33,033 nucleotides of DNA, from NCBI GenBank assembly GCA_007116635.1, contig SKIB01000116.1:1-33033 (forward strand), written 5' to 3'. The number at the start of each line of letters is the position of its first letter. The stretch's first letter is position 1. The notes under the pieces were generated by a model. The model was not told the DNA's origin. It saw only the letters and a list, made by a program, of their open reading frames with translations, and searched no databases. Below, piece after piece: positions 30,516 through 33,033 of the stretch. The translations under genes and the position numbers were made by a program. Source of the DNA: Saccharospirillaceae bacterium. Lineage in GTDB: Bacteria > Pseudomonadota > Gammaproteobacteria > Pseudomonadales > Natronospirillaceae.

Positions 30516-33005
30516 ATGGCATTTAACAAGGGTGTTACCAGAATTTGGGTGCTACAAATACTAAGCTTGCTGCCGGTTATGCTAGTGGCTGCAGTAATGA
30601 TGCTTTGGTCTCTGGCTGTAATGCAGTCCGAGCAAGAGCAGGAGTTGCTGCAGGCGCAGGATATGCAATTAAATCAGATGCAGCAGGTGTTACACGAACA
30701 TTATCAGCTGCATTCACAAACGGCTAAGGCTCTGGCTTCAACAGATTGGATTGCCGAGCAAATGCTGTTTGAATCCAGTCGGCAAGAAGCAGGAGAGACA
30801 TTGGCTGCAGCCCTGCCTTGGGTCGAGGCCAGTTATCTGATTGCTGCTGACCAAATGATTTCGCGTGATGATCAACTAAGCAGCAATCTTTCTTATCGCG
30901 AGCTTACGGCCATAGATGCAGCTCGAAGAGGGGTTAATACTTTTCCAGAATTATTGCAGCGCCCTGAGGGCGATATTTTATATTGGAGCCTGCCAATACA
31001 TCACCAGACCGGCACATTACTGGGGGCATTGCACTTGGTTATTGCCGCTGATTGGATGTTCGCTCCCTTGCAAGAGCAGGCATCGGAGCTTGGCTCCTTT
31101 CGTTTAATGCAACAATTTCCTGGTGCTGCCCCTCAGGCCATAGTCGAGGTGGGCCAGGGCTTTGGTCCCATACAGAAACTATCCTTACCCCACTCGTATT
31201 GGAGTGCTGAGTTTAGCGCCAGTGCTCAGCCAAGAGAGTTTTTCCCTTTGCTCAACATTGGCTTGCAGTCCATTATTTTACTGTTTGTAATTGCATTGCT
31301 GTGTCAAATCATCGCTGTTCAGCTGGTGAATCGTTGGTATTTGATGGATCTGCAGCGCTTGTCTGGCTGGATGCAGCGGATTGTTCTGGGTCAAAAGACT
31401 GAACTTGGTCAGCCTCACTTTCCCATCTTTGATGATGTCCGTCGTCAGGTTGAGTTGTCCCTGAGTCGAGACGATAAATCCATTTCTGCGGCTAACGATC
31501 TAACCTTTGATGCCGGAAAACTTACCCAGGCTGAATCTGAGTTAGACGAACTATTGCTGGGAGGCCTATTAGCTGGGGAGCCTTCAGTAGCTAATGAAAA
31601 GCCACGCAGTTCTGCCAAGCCCGTGCCTTTACGAGATCAGATTGTTAGGTTTGCCGATATTCGCGGTATTTACGGCGTTGATGTCGATGATTTTCTAGCG
31701 GATGGCTTGGCTCGGGCCATGGCCTCAGAAATGATCGAACAGGGAGAGTTTCGTGTCGTTTTGGCACATGATAACCGACCCAGTTCTCCTGCTTTGTATG
31801 CTTCTTTAGTTGCTGGCTTTACCAAACAAGGCTTGCAGGTGGTGGACTTAGGCCTGCAGCCCTTGCCAGTGCTGCATTTTTATATGCATATGCAAAATGT
31901 GGGTGCTGCGGTTATGGTTACGGCCTCGCAAAGTGCCCCTGAGTTTAACGGTTTTAAATGCTTTTTAGGCCAGCAAGCCTTGGTCGGTATGAATCTTCAG
32001 GCCTTATGGCGAAGAGTGATTAATCAAGATTTTGTCAGTCATGATGGTCATGCCAGTGTACAAAAGGTAGATCCGCAAACCGAGTACATCAAGCAAATGA
32101 TGTCGCAGATAAGGGTTAAACGATTAATTAAGGTCGTGGTTAATTGCAGTGCTGGTGTAAGTACACAGTTAGTTCGCAATTTGTTAACGGCCATGGATGC
32201 TAAGGTGATATTGATTAATGAGCGGTCAGAGGCAAATAAACCCTTGGCTACTCAGCCCTCACACCCTGTTAATATCACGCGGCTCTCTGATGAGGTTAGG
32301 CGCACAGGTGCAGACTTAGGTTTGGCCTATGATCCTGATGCCGACCTACTGGTGATGGTCGATAATCAAGGCCATGTGGTACGTAATGATCTTTTATTGC
32401 AGCTATTGGCTAAAGATCATCTTCGTCGCCAACCAGATGCGACCATCATCTGTGACGCTCGCTGTTCCGAACGACTCATAAGCAGTATCCAGAGCTTTGG
32501 CGGTCAGCCCGTTATTGGCCATACTGAAGTACATCTGTTGCGGCAAAAAATGTTACAAGAGCAAGCCTGTCTGGCGGGTGACAGCCTTGGCCATTTAATG
32601 TTTCCTATCGATTGGCACAGCTACCCAGATGCGCTTTACGCCACAGCACGTATTTTGCAACTTTGGAGTGCAACAGAACAAGATTTTAGTCAATGGACAG
32701 CCATCTGGCCAGCTGACAGTCGCACGCCAGAGTGGCGAGTAACCATCAATGACAAAGATAAGAAACAATTATTAACCAAGCTAAAGCAAAGCTTAATTCA
32801 GTTGCCAGGAGCAAATTTACAAGAGTTAGCAGACGGTATTCGTTTGAACCTTCAGTATGGTTGGTTTCTAATTAGGCCATCACTTGATGCCGATGAGCTC
32901 TGTATGACTTTTGAAGCTGAAAGTGAGTCCCAGCTCTTGCAGCTACAGCGATTGATAGCTGAACAAATTGCCAATGTTAACCCTAAATTAGCTTTACCCT
33001 TTTAA
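30516..33005 (+). CDS. Membrane-anchored AlgC-like phosphomannomutase/phosphoglucomutase with degenerate active site
   Basis: An 829-residue protein at the algC position. Residues ~10-31 and ~246-272 are membrane segments enclosing a ~210-residue periplasmic sensor-like region; a cytoplasmic linker to ~370 leads into an alpha-D-phosphohexomutase fold. AlgC orthologues can carry such an extension. The enzyme loops depart from consensus. The phosphoserine loop TGSHNP reads TASQSA (Ser471 kept, His and Asn lost). The metal loop DGDGDR reads DPDADL (Asp606, 608, 610 kept, Arg lost). The sugar loop GEMSGH reads GDSLGH (688-693). The phosphate loop RxSNTxP reads RPSLDAD (787-793). The early GRDGRLS reads AHDNRPS. 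Mutase activity is therefore doubtful. The gene is intact, with TAGGAG before the ATG. Possible roles: sugar-phosphate binding sensor or partner of a true AlgC elsewhere. Confidence 0.82.
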   Translation: MAFNKGVTRIWVLQILSLLPVMLVAAVMMLWSLAVMQSEQEQELLQAQDMQLNQMQQVLHEHYQLHSQTAKALASTDWIAEQMLFESSRQEAGETLAAALPWVEASYLIAADQMISRDDQLSSNLSYRELTAIDAARRGVNTFPELLQRPEGDILYWSLPIHHQTGTLLGALHLVIAADWMFAPLQEQASELGSFRLMQQFPGAAPQAIVEVGQGFGPIQKLSLPHSYWSAEFSASAQPREFFPLLNIGLQSIILLFVIALLCQIIAVQLVNRWYLMDLQRLSGWMQRIVLGQKTELGQPHFPIFDDVRRQVELSLSRDDKSISAANDLTFDAGKLTQAESELDELLLGGLLAGEPSVANEKPRSSAKPVPLRDQIVRFADIRGIYGVDVDDFLADGLARAMASEMIEQGEFRVVLAHDNRPSSPALYASLVAGFTKQGLQVVDLGLQPLPVLHFYMHMQNVGAAVMVTASQSAPEFNGFKCFLGQQALVGMNLQALWRRVINQDFVSHDGHASVQKVDPQTEYIKQMMSQIRVKRLIKVVVNCSAGVSTQLVRNLLTAMDAKVILINERSEANKPLATQPSHPVNITRLSDEVRRTGADLGLAYDPDADLLVMVDNQGHVVRNDLLLQLLAKDHLRRQPDATIICDARCSERLISSIQSFGGQPVIGHTEVHLLRQKMLQEQACLAGDSLGHLMFPIDWHSYPDALYATARILQLWSATEQDFSQWTAIWPADSRTPEWRVTINDKDKKQLLTKLKQSLIQLPGANLQELADGIRLNLQYGWFLIRPSLDADELCMTFEAESESQLLQLQRLIAEQIANVNPKLALPF

Positions 33006-33016
33006 TGAGAACCGCC

Positions 33017-33033
33017 ATGCCCCTAGATCGTCA
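33017..33033 (+). CDS. argB: Start of probable acetylglutamate kinase gene (partial)
   Basis: Only five codons are inside the window (MPLDR, then the window ends). The call rests on the conserved algC-argB order in gammaproteobacteria and on the similarity to ArgB N-termini of the form M-[TS]-L-[DE]-R. GAGAACC 6-12 bases before the ATG is at most a weak ribosome site. Confidence 0.4.

Noticed and set aside
30516-31640. A GGDEF, HAMP or histidine-kinase module in the N-terminal part of the AlgC-like protein
   Set aside because: Two membrane segments and a periplasmic region are clear, but no kinase, cyclase or convincing HAMP motif can be seen.

Overview
The window looks like a chromosomal segment of a gammaproteobacterium of the Oceanospirillales/Pseudomonadales/Alteromonadales sort. 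The reasons are a TrpR repressor, a dprA-tsaC-hemF-aroE cluster, a coaBC-dut-algC-(argB) cluster next to radC, an Aer-type receptor, and an exact CRP-type site. No phage, plasmid or IS gene is visible. Genus-level placement is not supportable from sequence alone.

Layout: 1-124 is the 3' end of a 5S rRNA gene with its terminator, followed by about 540 bp of gene-free DNA with inverted repeats. 666-3956 holds a CbbR/RbcR-like LysR regulator divergent from an OFA-type MFS transporter, followed by an SbtA-type bicarbonate transporter. 4023-6684 is a copper-linked cluster: DUF2946 protein, YcnI-like DUF1775 protein and a CopC-CopD fusion. 6733-10757 (minus) carries a DASH-type photolyase/cryptochrome, an SBF/BASS symporter and a FadD-like acyl-CoA ligase. 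11086-13444 (minus) is a compact trpR-trpE-trpG operon with a perfect TrpR-like palindrome over the trpR start codon. 13572-15134 (minus) is an Aer-like redox/energy-taxis receptor. 15263-17481 holds uppP, a GNAT acetyltransferase and mutM. 17630-18454 is an unrecognised outer-membrane beta-barrel candidate; 18535-19149 (minus) is a methyltransferase. 19293-22969 is dprA-tsaC-hemF-aroE. 23185-25203 is a lipoprotein with a chitin-binding-like module and a GH18-like domain whose catalytic Glu is Gln, preceded by a perfect CRP site. 25741-28689 (minus) holds rep and radC, separated by a nested inverted-repeat element. 28818-33005 holds coaBC, dut and a membrane-anchored AlgC-like protein with degenerate active-site loops, followed by the first codons of probable argB.

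The most unusual observations are: (1) an AlgC-locus protein in which most phosphohexomutase catalytic loops are altered, fused to a two-TM sensor-like N-terminus; (2) the GH18 E-to-Q pseudo-chitinase under probable CRP control; (3) an autoregulated, probably leaderless trpR heading trpEG; (4) an intergenic hairpin seen twice with a compensatory base change; (5) the long nested palindrome between radC and rep. Most of the rest is ordinary housekeeping sequence.
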